From the NCBI GenBank assembly GCA_021776735.1, contig JAJFFH010000029.1, positions 1 to 64,000 on the forward strand: DNA of 64,000 bases, given 5' to 3'. Positions 26,419 through 34,848 of this stretch are shown here, in pieces. Source of the stretch: Planctomycetota bacterium (GTDB lineage: Bacteria > Planctomycetota > PLA2). The notes under the pieces are model-generated. The model worked only from the letters and a program-made list of their open reading frames with translations, was not told where the DNA came from and did no database searches. A program made the translations under genes and the position numbers. Position 1 is the first letter of the stretch. The number at the start of each line of letters is the position of its first letter.

Positions 26419-28122
26419 ATGCTCAATACCGGCCAGCGGTTTCCGCTTCCGCTTCATGGCGCGTCCAATCCGTCGTCCGATGCCCAGGGGACGACCCCCG
26501 GCAGTTTCGCGCTGAAGCCGGAGCTCGGCGCTGCGCGAATGTTCTCGTCGCCGGACACGCCGGGGATGCCGCCGCCGTCCGACAAGACGGCGCACGACTT
26601 CAACCCGGCACCGCGTTCCGCGGGCGACGCCGTGACGCAGCTCGAGAAGGCGCGGCACGGGATCGTGACGCCGGAAATGCGGCGCGTGGCCGAGCGCGAG
26701 CCGCACCTCACGGTGGAGCAGGTGTGCTCCGAGGTGGCCGCCGGGCGGCTGATCATTCCGGCCAACCGCGTGCATCTGTCCTACCGGCTCGATGCGATGG
26801 CGATCGGGCGCGGGACCAAGACGAAGATCAACGCGAACATGGGCGCGTCGCCCGTCAGCAGCGGCACCGACGAGGAGCTCGAGAAACTGCGTTGGGCGGA
26901 GCGCTGGGGCGCGGACACCGTCATGGATCTTTCGACCGGCGGTGACCTCAACGCCTGCCGCGAGGCGATCCTCCAGAACTCGACCGTGCCGATCGGGACG
27001 GTGCCAATCTACGCGATGATTGCCGGACGAGGCCTCGAGGACCTGAGCCACGAGGTGATCCTGAACGAGCTGCGGCATCAGGCGCAGCAGGGCGTGGACT
27101 ACTTCACAATCCACGCCGGCGTGCTGAGAGAGCATCTGCCGCTCGTCAAGAACCGGCTCATCGGCATCGTGTCGCGCGGCGGGTCGCTGCTGGCGAAGTG
27201 GATGCTCGTGCACGGCAAGCAAAACCCGATGTACGAGCTGTTCGACGACATCTGCGACATCATGCGCGAGTACGACATCTCGTTTTCGCTCGGCGACGGA
27301 CTCCGTCCCGGCGGCCTGGCGGACGCCACCGACGAGGCGCAGCTCCGCGAGCTCGAAACGCTGGCTGAGCTCACCGAGCGCGCGTGGGCGAAGGGCTGCC
27401 AGGTCATGGTCGAGGGGCCCGGCCACATACCGTTCGACCAGATCGAATACAACATGAAGATTCAGCGCCGCGTCTGCCACGGCGCGCCGTTTTATGTCCT
27501 CGGCCCGCTCGTCACCGACATCTTCCCGGGCTACGACCACATCACGAGCTGCATCGGCGCGACGGCCGCCGCCTACCACGGCGCCGCGATGCTGTGCTAC
27601 GTGACGCCGAAGGAGCACCTGGGTCTGCCGAAGAAAGACGATGTCAAGCAGGGCTGCGTCGCCTACAAGATCGCCGCGCATGCCGCCGACGTGGCGTTGG
27701 GCATCCCGGGCGCGCGCGACCGCGACGACGAGCTGACCAAGGCCCGCGCGGCGCTGAACTGGGAAAAGCACTTCGAGCTGTCGTTCGACCCCGACCTCGC
27801 CCGCGCGTTCCACGACGAGGATCTCGACGTGGATACCGATTTTTGCGCGATGTGCGGCCACGACTGGTGCAGCGTCAGAATCTCGAAAGAGATCCAGGAC
27901 TTCGCCTCCGGCAACGACCCGGAGTACGCCGTGGCACGGGTCAGGAAGAGCCCGGGCCTCACGGACGAGCAACGCACAATCCTTACGCAGCGCGGCGTGC
28001 TGCCGGCCGAAGAGATCCACAAGCTGATGGCCAAGGTCGGCACCGACGAGGCAGGCAAGGCCAACTGCCACAGCGACATCGCCGACCCCGAGTCCGCGCA
28101 AGAGCTACAGGCGGACACGTAG
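26419..28122 (+). CDS. thiC: phosphomethylpyrimidine synthase ThiC
   Basis: About 567 residues. Radical-SAM ThiC makes the hydroxymethylpyrimidine phosphate of thiamine from aminoimidazole ribotide. Landmarks are [92 protein letters not shown] and the C-terminal cluster motif [10 protein letters not shown] chose the ATG giving [14 protein letters not shown]; upstream codons lie in the preceding gene. No other thi gene is adjacent. Confidence 0.96.
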   Translation: MLNTGQRFPLPLHGASNPSSDAQGTTPGSFALKPELGAARMFSSPDTPGMPPPSDKTAHDFNPAPRSAGDAVTQLEKARHGIVTPEMRRVAEREPHLTVEQVCSEVAAGRLIIPANRVHLSYRLDAMAIGRGTKTKINANMGASPVSSGTDEELEKLRWAERWGADTVMDLSTGGDLNACREAILQNSTVPIGTVPIYAMIAGRGLEDLSHEVILNELRHQAQQGVDYFTIHAGVLREHLPLVKNRLIGIVSRGGSLLAKWMLVHGKQNPMYELFDDICDIMREYDISFSLGDGLRPGGLADATDEAQLRELETLAELTERAWAKGCQVMVEGPGHIPFDQIEYNMKIQRRVCHGAPFYVLGPLVTDIFPGYDHITSCIGATAAAYHGAAMLCYVTPKEHLGLPKKDDVKQGCVAYKIAAHAADVALGIPGARDRDDELTKARAALNWEKHFELSFDPDLARAFHDEDLDVDTDFCAMCGHDWCSVRISKEIQDFASGNDPEYAVARVRKSPGLTDEQRTILTQRGVLPAEEIHKLMAKVGTDEAGKANCHSDIADPESAQELQADT

Positions 28123-28132
28123 GAGTCAAAAA

Positions 28133-28165
28133 GGGGGCGCGGGGGCAGCCGGCCCCCGGCCCCCC
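28133..28165 (-). terminator. hairpin terminator built on the G-rich 13-mer
   Basis: GGGGGC (28141-28146) pairs with GCCCCC (28152-28157) across a 5-nt loop, and an outer GGGGG (28133-28137) pairs with CCCCC beyond it. On the - strand the hairpin is followed at once by TTTTT, so it should terminate the leftward gene ending at 28179. It may also block read-through from thiC. Confidence 0.6.
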
Positions 28166-28178
28166 ACAATGAACTCGG

Positions 28179-29033
28179 CTACTTGCGCTGAATCGGGTCT
28201 GGCCACCCGTACTTCGCCTTGAGGGACGAGAGGATCCGCGCGCGCTCCTTTTTCGCGGATCGAGCGGCTCGCTTGGTACTCATCTTGTCGCCGCCAGCGA
28301 TCGCCCGCATCACGAAGTGCTTCATGAGCGAGCTGTCGATGAACCCGTCCGCCGAATCGACCGTGACCGATCCGCCGCCGATCAGGAGGCCCACGACGCG
28401 TGTGCGATCCTTCGTCGTCGATACTCCGCTGACGCTCAGCTCCCCCCAAAGCCCTTTTTGATCGTTGGGAATCCGGTTCGCGAAAACCCAGCCGTGTCCC
28501 ATGATCGCCTTTTTGGCGAGTCCGGCTTCCGCCTCGAACCCCTTCCGACAGAACGCGGCAAACTGCTGGTCCTTGGCCGCGGTCTTGAACACGCTGCCGG
28601 ACGCCTTGCGATGCAACAGCGCATCGAGCGCCACGCGATAGTGTCCCGCGGCGAGCAGCCGTTTCATCTCCTTGGCCTTGATCGCGAAGAGCTTGGCCAG
28701 TCGACCGCGCGCCCACGTCGCGAGGTCGAAGTCGTCGCTGCCGTACTCGCGCAACGAGTGGCCGGCGGCGGCGTCACCCTTCTCAGGCTTGAGCAGCGCC
28801 TTGGCCGGCTTGAGCTTAGGCGCCGTCTTGCTCTCGGCCAACGCCGCGAACTCGGCCTTGGTCGCCCACGCCTTCAGTTTGAATCGCGTCGGAGCAGCAC
28901 GGACCAGCCGCTCGAGCGCAAAATGGCGCGCCTTCGGATCCTTCGCCGCAAGGTACGCGGACAGCATACCCTCGGTGTCTTGCGGCAAGTCGAGCGGTTC
29001 CCTCCGGGGCCGGCGCTTGTGCCAGCCGACCAT
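28179..29033 (-). CDS. hypothetical protein (Lys/Ala-rich)
   Basis: 284 residues beginning MVGWHKRRPRREPLD. The first half is helical and rich in Lys and Ala (KARHFALERLVRAAPTRFKLKAW), with no signal peptide. The second half has GHGWVFANRIPNDQKGLWGELSVSG and GGGSVTVDSADGFIDSSLMKHFV, possibly a beta domain. The C-terminus is strongly basic (STKRAARSAKKERAR). No family recognised. It diverges from the FG-GAP gene and ends at a hairpin terminator. Confidence 0.65.
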   Translation of the reverse strand: MVGWHKRRPRREPLDLPQDTEGMLSAYLAAKDPKARHFALERLVRAAPTRFKLKAWATKAEFAALAESKTAPKLKPAKALLKPEKGDAAAGHSLREYGSDDFDLATWARGRLAKLFAIKAKEMKRLLAAGHYRVALDALLHRKASGSVFKTAAKDQQFAAFCRKGFEAEAGLAKKAIMGHGWVFANRIPNDQKGLWGELSVSGVSTTKDRTRVVGLLIGGGSVTVDSADGFIDSSLMKHFVMRAIAGGDKMSTKRAARSAKKERARILSSLKAKYGWPDPIQRK

Positions 29034-29091
29034 GAGCGTAACACCGCCTTGCGAGGTGAGCGGGCCGTCTGTAGTACAACGGGGCCGTCCC

Positions 29092-31485
29092 ATGCTCCGG
29101 ATCGTTCTTCTTGTCTCTCTTCTGGCTGGCGTCGCTGTCGTTTGGTGTGCGAGACATCCACGGCAAGACGCGTCTCCGGAGCCGGCGGCCGTCGCGCCGC
29201 CCTTCGACATTCAAGAGGACGAGTTCCGGCTCGCTCCGGAGGTTGCGCGGCGGGTCTGGGAGATCGAGACGGTCGTGCATCGCCTGCAGATGGAGGTCGT
29301 CCCGAAGCTGATTACAGCCTGGGACGGCGATGCTTTCCCGCCCTTTCTTGCTGCCGATTTCACGGCGACGGTACCTGCGGCGCACGAAACCCACACCCAC
29401 GGACCCGTCACGGTCGCGGTCGGAAAGACGGACAAGTCGCGCACGCTCGATGCCGCGTCCTGGTTCGCCTATCTCAAGCAGCAAGGCGACCCGCCGCGCG
29501 CCGGTCCGTCACTCGTCGCGTTTCATATCGACCTGCTGTCACCCAAAAAAAACGGCGCCGGCTGGACCGGCACATGGACCGTTCGTCTGCACAAGAAAAA
29601 CTCGGAGTACCTGGCCAAGGTCGAGGTGGACTACGCCCGGATCGGCATGCGGCCCGCGCAAGAAGAAGGTTGGATTCAAGCCGTGCGCACGGTTTTCGAA
29701 CAACGCCGCACCGCGGCCCACGAGCTGCTGCCCGACATCACCGCTTCGAGCGGAATCGCCGTCCGTGAGCTGTTTGATGCGAGGGCTCACAACGCGGGGG
29801 CCACGTTTTTCACGACCTACGCGCTGGACTACGACGGCGATGGGCGATTGGACGTGCTGGTACTCGACCGGGTCAGCGAGATCACCGCTCGCCGACCCGG
29901 GCGCAAGTGTTTTTTGTACCGCAACAGGGGCGACGGCACGTTTGAGGACCGTACGCTCGAGGCGGGGCTGATCGCGCCGCCGCGCGGCAAGCACTTTCGG
30001 CTCGCGACCGTCGGCGATTTTGACAACGACGGCGACGACGACCTGCTGTTCGACCTCGGCCCCGAAATGTACGGTCGACCCGCGGCGTATCGCAACGACG
30101 GCGGTCACTTCAAGAAGACGGCAACGGATCTACCCGCGGTGGCGGCCGGCGGCGGATGCGTGGCCGACTACGATGGCGACGGGTTGCTCGATCTGTATTT
30201 GCCGAACTCCGGCGCCGCGGTCGAGGGCCGCGATCAGAAGGCGCGATGGATCGGGGACCGGACGGGTCCGGCCGGATTGCTGTTCAGGGGGCGCGGGGGA
30301 TTCTCGTTTCAAGACGTCACGGAGCGCTCGCGCGCGTCGGGCGGCCACCGTGAAATCCTGGGTGCGAACGCGGTCGATCTGGAACCGGACGGCGACGCCG
30401 ACCTCGTGCTCGTCAACCACATGGGCGAGAACCTCGTTTTGGTCAACGACGGCACGGGGGTGTTCTCGGAACGACCGTTTGCCGATCCGTTCGGCGGGTT
30501 TTCGATGGGCGTCGCCACCGGCGACCTCGACGGCGATCTCGATCCCGACTTCTACGTGGCCAACATGTCGAGCCGCGCCGGCCGGCGGATCATGCACAAC
30601 CTCGGCAAGGAAGCGTACCCGCCGGGCGTTCATGCGTTGCTGGTCGGCTGGATCGACGGCAACGAAATCCTGCGCAACGACAAGAGCGGATTTCAGGTCG
30701 TCGGGCGCGACACCGCGGGCTGGGCGTACGGACCCGCCATGGTCGATCTGGATGGCGACGGCTGGCTCGACGTGTACTGTCCCGTGGGCTACCAGAGTGT
30801 CGATCCACACGGTCCCGACGGGTGAACGTGTGTGTGGCGGGCCGCCGTGTCGCGGCCCACGAGTCGATTCGGAAAAGTTGCGGCCTACGGCGACGTCGAT
30901 GCCTCGCGCGGCGAATTCTGGGTCGAGAGCCCCTGGAGCTATCCGCGGGACAAGAACCTGTCCGCGTTCGAACCCAACCGGGTGCTGCTCAATCGCGGCC
31001 GAGGGCGTGCGGAGTTCTGGGACATCTCGTCGGTCAGCGGAGCGGGCGACACGGGCGACGGGCGCGGTGTGCTGGTGCTCGACCTCGACGACGACCTCGC
31101 GCCGGAGTTGGTCGTGCGCCATTCCGGCGGCGGCCCGCTCAAGGTCTTTCGCAACGCATTCCCCCGAGCCGCACGCCTGCAGATCGAGCTGGTCGGAAGC
31201 AAATCAAACCGGCGCGGCCTCGGAGGACTCGTGTCGATCGAGTTCGGCGGGTCCGGAGAGTCCGGAGGGCGGCGTCTCGCGCGCCAGCTCTGGGCGAACA
31301 ACAACTTCGTCGCGCAACAGGGCGCGTTGGTCCGCTTCGGTCTCGGCGACCCGGCCAAGATCAAGACCATCGATAAGCTTGTCGTGCACTGGCCCTCCGG
31401 CAAGATCACCGAGCTTGCGGACATCGCGGTGAACCAGCACCTCCGCATCCACGAAAAAGACGGCCGCGCGGAGAAGGTCCGCTGA
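29092..31485 (+). CDS. secreted FG-GAP/ASPIC repeat selenoprotein (one UGA)
   Basis: 797 residues if UGA codon 578 (30823-30825) is read as selenocysteine. N-terminal hydrophobic signal/anchor (MLRIVLLVSLLAGVAVVW), then FG-GAP/VCBS repeats with calcium loops (DYDGDGRLDVLVL, DFDNDGDDDLLF, DYDGDGLLDLYL, DLDGDLDPDFYV, DLDGDGWLDVYC). The UGA falls directly after the last of these, in DPHGPDG-U-TCVWRAAVSRPTS. The frame then continues for 220 codons through a further repeat (DLDDDLAPELVV) and an ASPIC/UnbV-like C-terminal domain (RRGLGGLVSIEF, VHWPSGKITELAD). A hairpin lies 20 nt after the UGA. A stop here would split one domain architecture. First gene of an operon with DUF2330 and SMP-30-like proteins. 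Confidence 0.82.
30839..30858 (+). promoter_or_regulatory. bSECIS-like hairpin after UGA578 of the FG-GAP protein
   Basis: GGGCCGC (30839-30845), loop CGTGTC, GCGGCCC (30852-30858): a perfect 7-bp stem whose loop starts 20 nt after the UGA, inside the range known for bacterial SECIS elements, with G in the second loop position. Confidence 0.72.
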
Positions 31486-31489
31486 GGGT

Positions 31490-33022
31490 TTGCTGAGACC
31501 GGCAGCCAGCTGCATCGCCGTCTTAGGGCTGTTTGCAGCGATGACCTTCGCCGACGGCAAGGTGATCTCCGCGCGTGCCGCGGGAGCAGAAACGGTTGAC
31601 CAGACGATCCTGATCCACTGGGACGCGGGGCGTCAAAAACTCGCTATCGAGACGCGCTACGAGCCCGACGGCTCCGATCGCTATGTTTGGGTCGTGCCGT
31701 TACCCGCCCCACCGAAGGTGACCGCGGCGACCGCTGGAATGTTTCGCACCGCAGAGATCGCGTTCGCGGAACCCGTGGAAGGCCCGGACTGGGATCCCGT
31801 AGTGTTCGCGGTGTTTTTGTTGGTGGCCGCAACCGTCTTGGGAAGCCTGGAGATTGCTGTCACGCGCACCGCTTGGAGGGTGCACACGTTCGCCTACCTC
31901 ATGTTCGGACTCGGGTTCCTTTTGCTGTGGATCTCCTCGTTCACGGCGAAGGCGGGCGGCGGCGTCTCCGTCCTGTCGCGCCAGCGCGCGGGCGCGTACG
32001 ACGTGGCGACGGTCGCGGCGGACACGCCGGACAAACTCGCGCCGTGGCTGCGGACGCGTGGCTTCAAGGTCGGCGAGGAGACCGAGCGCGTCCTCGGCGA
32101 GTACGTGCGCGCCGGCTGGGTGTTCAGCGTCGCGACCTTGGCTCCGGACCAGGCGCAAGCCGGCCGCCCACACCCGCTGCTGTTCGAGTTTTCCGGCAAG
32201 GAGCCGGTCTATCCGCTGCGCCTGACCGGTGCGGGCGCCACGAAGCCGCTCGCGGTCGAAGTGTATTTCTTCGCCGACCAGCGCGCGACCTGCTCGCAGC
32301 TTGAGACGATCTTGTGCGCGCCAACGCGGTCGAGCTGGTCTTCGCACGGATACATGCCGCTCGGATGGCCCGGGAGGATCGGCCACGCGGGACTCCGATC
32401 TTTCGCCGGCAAGGCCAAGACGATTACCCGGCTGAGCGGCACGCTCTCGCCTGCGGACATGCGCGAAGACCTCTCGTTCGGCTTCACGGCACCGTTGGAA
32501 GCCGGGCGCAAGCTCTATTCGGAGCCCAGCGCACGCGCCTATTCATGGACTGCGGGGCTCTGGATCACGGTGATCGTCCTCGCCGTTTTCTGGGTGATCA
32601 CAACCGCCCGGGACAGCTGGCAGCGAGGGGCCTCCGGCGCCGGCAGGGCACTCGCCTGGCGTCGTCTGCGGCGAGCATGGCTGGTCGCCGTGGCGCTCGG
32701 CGCACTCACGGGCGGTTCGCTATACGTGGCGCTCGAAAGGGTCGAGATCCTGCCGAAAGAATCGCTCGAATCCAGCACCGCGCGGCACAAGGACATCGCC
32801 GCACGGGTCGATGCGCAGGACGCCGGCTCGCTCGCAAAGGCGCGACGGGAAGCCGCGGCGTTTTGGAGCGGCCAACAAAACGCGCTCACGGGTGGACTGG
32901 TCGTGCACGAGGACTCGCCGGGAAACTACACGATCGAAGCGGTTGACGGTCGGCTCCGCTACCACCACTACGACGCCGTCGGCGCCCGCTACCGCGGCGG
33001 CGCATGGAGAGTCGATCGATGA
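31490..33022 (+). CDS. DUF2330-like secreted membrane protein
   Basis: 510 residues from a TTG giving MLRPAASCIAVLGLFAAMTFADG, a signal peptide; an internal ATG 18 codons later is a weaker choice. QTILIHWDAGRQKLAIETRYEPDGSDRYVWVVPLPAPPKVTAATAGMF resembles the DUF2330 opening. Membrane helices follow near 100-145 (VFAVFLLVAATVLGSLEIAV, TFAYLMFGLGFLLLWISSF) and near 355-410. The gene begins 4 bp after the selenoprotein and overlaps the next by ATGA. A variant of the 12-mer (31514) encodes the hydrophobic core IAVLGLF, as in the next gene. Confidence 0.7.
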   Translation: MLRPAASCIAVLGLFAAMTFADGKVISARAAGAETVDQTILIHWDAGRQKLAIETRYEPDGSDRYVWVVPLPAPPKVTAATAGMFRTAEIAFAEPVEGPDWDPVVFAVFLLVAATVLGSLEIAVTRTAWRVHTFAYLMFGLGFLLLWISSFTAKAGGGVSVLSRQRAGAYDVATVAADTPDKLAPWLRTRGFKVGEETERVLGEYVRAGWVFSVATLAPDQAQAGRPHPLLFEFSGKEPVYPLRLTGAGATKPLAVEVYFFADQRATCSQLETILCAPTRSSWSSHGYMPLGWPGRIGHAGLRSFAGKAKTITRLSGTLSPADMREDLSFGFTAPLEAGRKLYSEPSARAYSWTAGLWITVIVLAVFWVITTARDSWQRGASGAGRALAWRRLRRAWLVAVALGALTGGSLYVALERVEILPKESLESSTARHKDIAARVDAQDAGSLAKARREAAAFWSGQQNALTGGLVVHEDSPGNYTIEAVDGRLRYHHYDAVGARYRGGAWRVDR

Positions 33023-33954
33023 GGGCACGCCAACGAACAAGCATCGCCGTCCTTGGCTTATTCATCGTCGGAGCCCTCGCAGACGGCAAGCCGGACACGC
33101 CGCCCGTCAAAAAACTCCGGACCGGATTTCGGTTCGTGGAGGGTCCGGCGTTCGACGGCGCGGGCAACCTGTACTTCTCCGACATTCCGAACGCGCGCAT
33201 CCACAAGCTCACGCCGGACGGCAAGCTCACCGTGTTTCGCGAGAAGAGCGGGCGGGCGAACGGGCTGTTTCTGCATCGCGGACGCGGCGAGCTGTATGCG
33301 TGCGAGGGCGGCACCGGCGTCGTCGCGGCGTACTCGCTCGACGGCAAGAAGCGTCGGGTCGTCGCGGCGTCGTACAAGGGCAAGCGGTTCAACGCGCCCA
33401 ACGATCTCGTGATCGATCGCGCCGGCGGGGTCTACTTCACCGATCCGAAGTTCGGACGGGATCGCAAGAGCCTGCCGCAGGGCGTGTGGGCGGTCTACTA
33501 TCGGGCGTCAGGAACGGACGGCGATGTTTCTCGGGTGGCGGACGACTTCAAACTGCCCAACGGAATCATGTTGTCGCCGGACGAGAAAACGCTGTACGTC
33601 GTGCAGAGCGGCAGCGAGATCGTGTGGGCGTTCCCGGTCGAGAAGCCGGGCACGCTCGGCAAGCGGCGCGAGTTCTGCCGGCTCAAGCAGCCGCAGGGCC
33701 AGACCGGCCGCGGCGGCGACGGCTTGACGGTGGACAAGGAGGGCACGCTCTACATCACGACGCGGCTCGGCCTGCAGGTGTTTTCGGCCAAGGGCAAGGC
33801 GCGCGGCGTCATCGCGATCCCCGAGACTCCCGCGAACGTGACGTTCGGCGGCAAGGACGGCCGAACGCTCTACGTGACGGCGCGCACGTCGGTGTACGCG
33901 GTAAGAGCGAAAGTGCGCGGACACCGCTTTCGCGCGGGCAAGCCCGCCCGGTGA
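33019..33954 (+). CDS. SMP-30/gluconolactonase-like secreted beta-propeller
   Basis: About 311 residues. Signal peptide MRARQRTSIAVLGLFIVGALADG, then an SMP-30 six-bladed propeller: FVEGPAFDGAGNLYFSDIPNARIHKL, RANGLFLHRGRGELYACEGG, NAPNDLVIDRAGGVYFTDPKFG, LPNGIMLSPDEKTLYVVQSG, GDGLTVDKEGTLYITTRLGLQVF. The metal-binding E, N and D of the family are recognisable in EGPAF, NAPNDL and GDGL. It probably hydrolyses a sugar lactone. The ATG at 33019 has GGAGAG 7 nt upstream and overlaps the preceding stop. A 12-mer copy encodes TDGDVS. Confidence 0.83.
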   Translation: MRARQRTSIAVLGLFIVGALADGKPDTPPVKKLRTGFRFVEGPAFDGAGNLYFSDIPNARIHKLTPDGKLTVFREKSGRANGLFLHRGRGELYACEGGTGVVAAYSLDGKKRRVVAASYKGKRFNAPNDLVIDRAGGVYFTDPKFGRDRKSLPQGVWAVYYRASGTDGDVSRVADDFKLPNGIMLSPDEKTLYVVQSGSEIVWAFPVEKPGTLGKRREFCRLKQPQGQTGRGGDGLTVDKEGTLYITTRLGLQVFSAKGKARGVIAIPETPANVTFGGKDGRTLYVTARTSVYAVRAKVRGHRFRAGKPAR

Positions 33955-33988
33955 AGGCTCGTCCGATCTCCCCGCGGTCGTGACTCGT

Positions 33989-33994
33989 TATGAT
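33989..33994 (+). promoter_or_regulatory. -10 box (TATGAT) of a leaderless gene
   Basis: TATGAT ends 6 nt before GTG 34001, placing the expected transcription start at the start codon. Confidence 0.45.
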
Positions 33995-34000
33995 GGACGC

Positions 34001-34372
34001 GTGGCGACAAGGGCGGACCGAGAGCGGTTTCTCAAGAAGATCGATCAGGCAGTACGCGAGTTGCGCTCGCGGCGCGTCGCCGGTCGCTGGTCCATAGCCC
34101 CGCCACTGTGGCGGGGCTTATGGCGCCTGGGGGTGAAGATTCCGCCGCCACACTTCATGCCCTTCTCCCACTATTGCCTAGTACTCGCGCTGTGGTTCGG
34201 CTTCCTCGTCAGCGTCGTCGCGCTGCTCTGGTACGACGTGTCGTGGCACACTTTCGTCGCGATCGTGATCGCCATTCTCGTCTCAGGGGTTCTTGTTCGG
34301 TTCAAGGCGTGGAGCTGCAGCCTTCCGCGCTGGGAAGACTATCCGTTCGTGGACGAGGATGTCTTCGAATAG
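34001..34372 (+). CDS. small two-helix membrane protein (DUF6404-like)
   Basis: 123 residues from GTG, beginning VATRADRERFLKKIDQAVREL. A basic helical N-terminus precedes VKIPPPHFMPFSHYCLVLALWFGFLVSVVALLWY and HTFVAIVIAILVSGVLV, two membrane helices, and an acidic tail WEDYPFVDEDVFE. The pPPHF motif before the helices recalls DUF6404. A GTG 7 codons upstream (33980) is possible, but the TATGAT box favours 34001. Function unknown. Confidence 0.62.
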   Translation: MATRADRERFLKKIDQAVRELRSRRVAGRWSIAPPLWRGLWRLGVKIPPPHFMPFSHYCLVLALWFGFLVSVVALLWYDVSWHTFVAIVIAILVSGVLVRFKAWSCSLPRWEDYPFVDEDVFE

Positions 34373-34400
34373 TGCAACGGCGACCGGAGTAGGCGCACCC

Positions 34401-34829
34401 ATGGGGAACGACATCGTGACCGTCGCGAGTTTTGACAAGCCGTTCGAGGCTCACATGGCGAGAGTCAAACTCGAGGCCGAGGGCATTCGCTCCATCGTGT
34501 CCGACGAGCACCTGGTGACGATGGATCCGCTGCTTGGCTACGCCGTCGGCGGGATCAAAGTCGAGGTCTCTCGCGAAGACGCGGCGGCAGCCCACGCGAT
34601 TCTCGAACACGTGGCTTCAGAACGATCCAAGCCGCGGGAGCCGGACGCGGCCTCAACCGCCGAGTCGGACGCGGACGCTAATCTCTGTCCGCGGTGCGGC
34701 TCCGACCAAATCTCCGTCCATCGCTCCGGCACCCGGTTCTCGTGGCTGACGATCGTGTTCATCGGTTTTCCCATAGGTCGCTCGAAGCCGCAACACACCT
34801 GCGGTGCGTGCGCGCACAACTGGCGGTAG
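34401..34829 (+). CDS. DUF2007 domain protein with zinc ribbon
   Basis: 142 residues. Residues 1-70 form a DUF2007 (putative signal-transducing, PII-like ferredoxin fold) domain: VASFDKPFEAHMARVKLEAEGIRSIVSDEHL and GGIKVEVSREDAAAAHAIL. A linker and a zinc ribbon follow, with CPRCGS paired to CGACAH. A hydrophobic stretch between the cysteine pairs (WLTIVFIGFPIG) may be buried or membrane-facing. Role unknown. It converges with the WD40 gene. Confidence 0.72.
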   Translation: MGNDIVTVASFDKPFEAHMARVKLEAEGIRSIVSDEHLVTMDPLLGYAVGGIKVEVSREDAAAAHAILEHVASERSKPREPDAASTAESDADANLCPRCGSDQISVHRSGTRFSWLTIVFIGFPIGRSKPQHTCGACAHNWR

Positions 34830-34848
34830 TCGCAACCGAGCCGCCCAA

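Noticed and set aside
26300..26419. TPP riboswitch upstream of thiC
   Set aside because: The space is occupied by the coding end of the VWA gene and only 13 bp separate stop and start; no THI-box pattern is visible.
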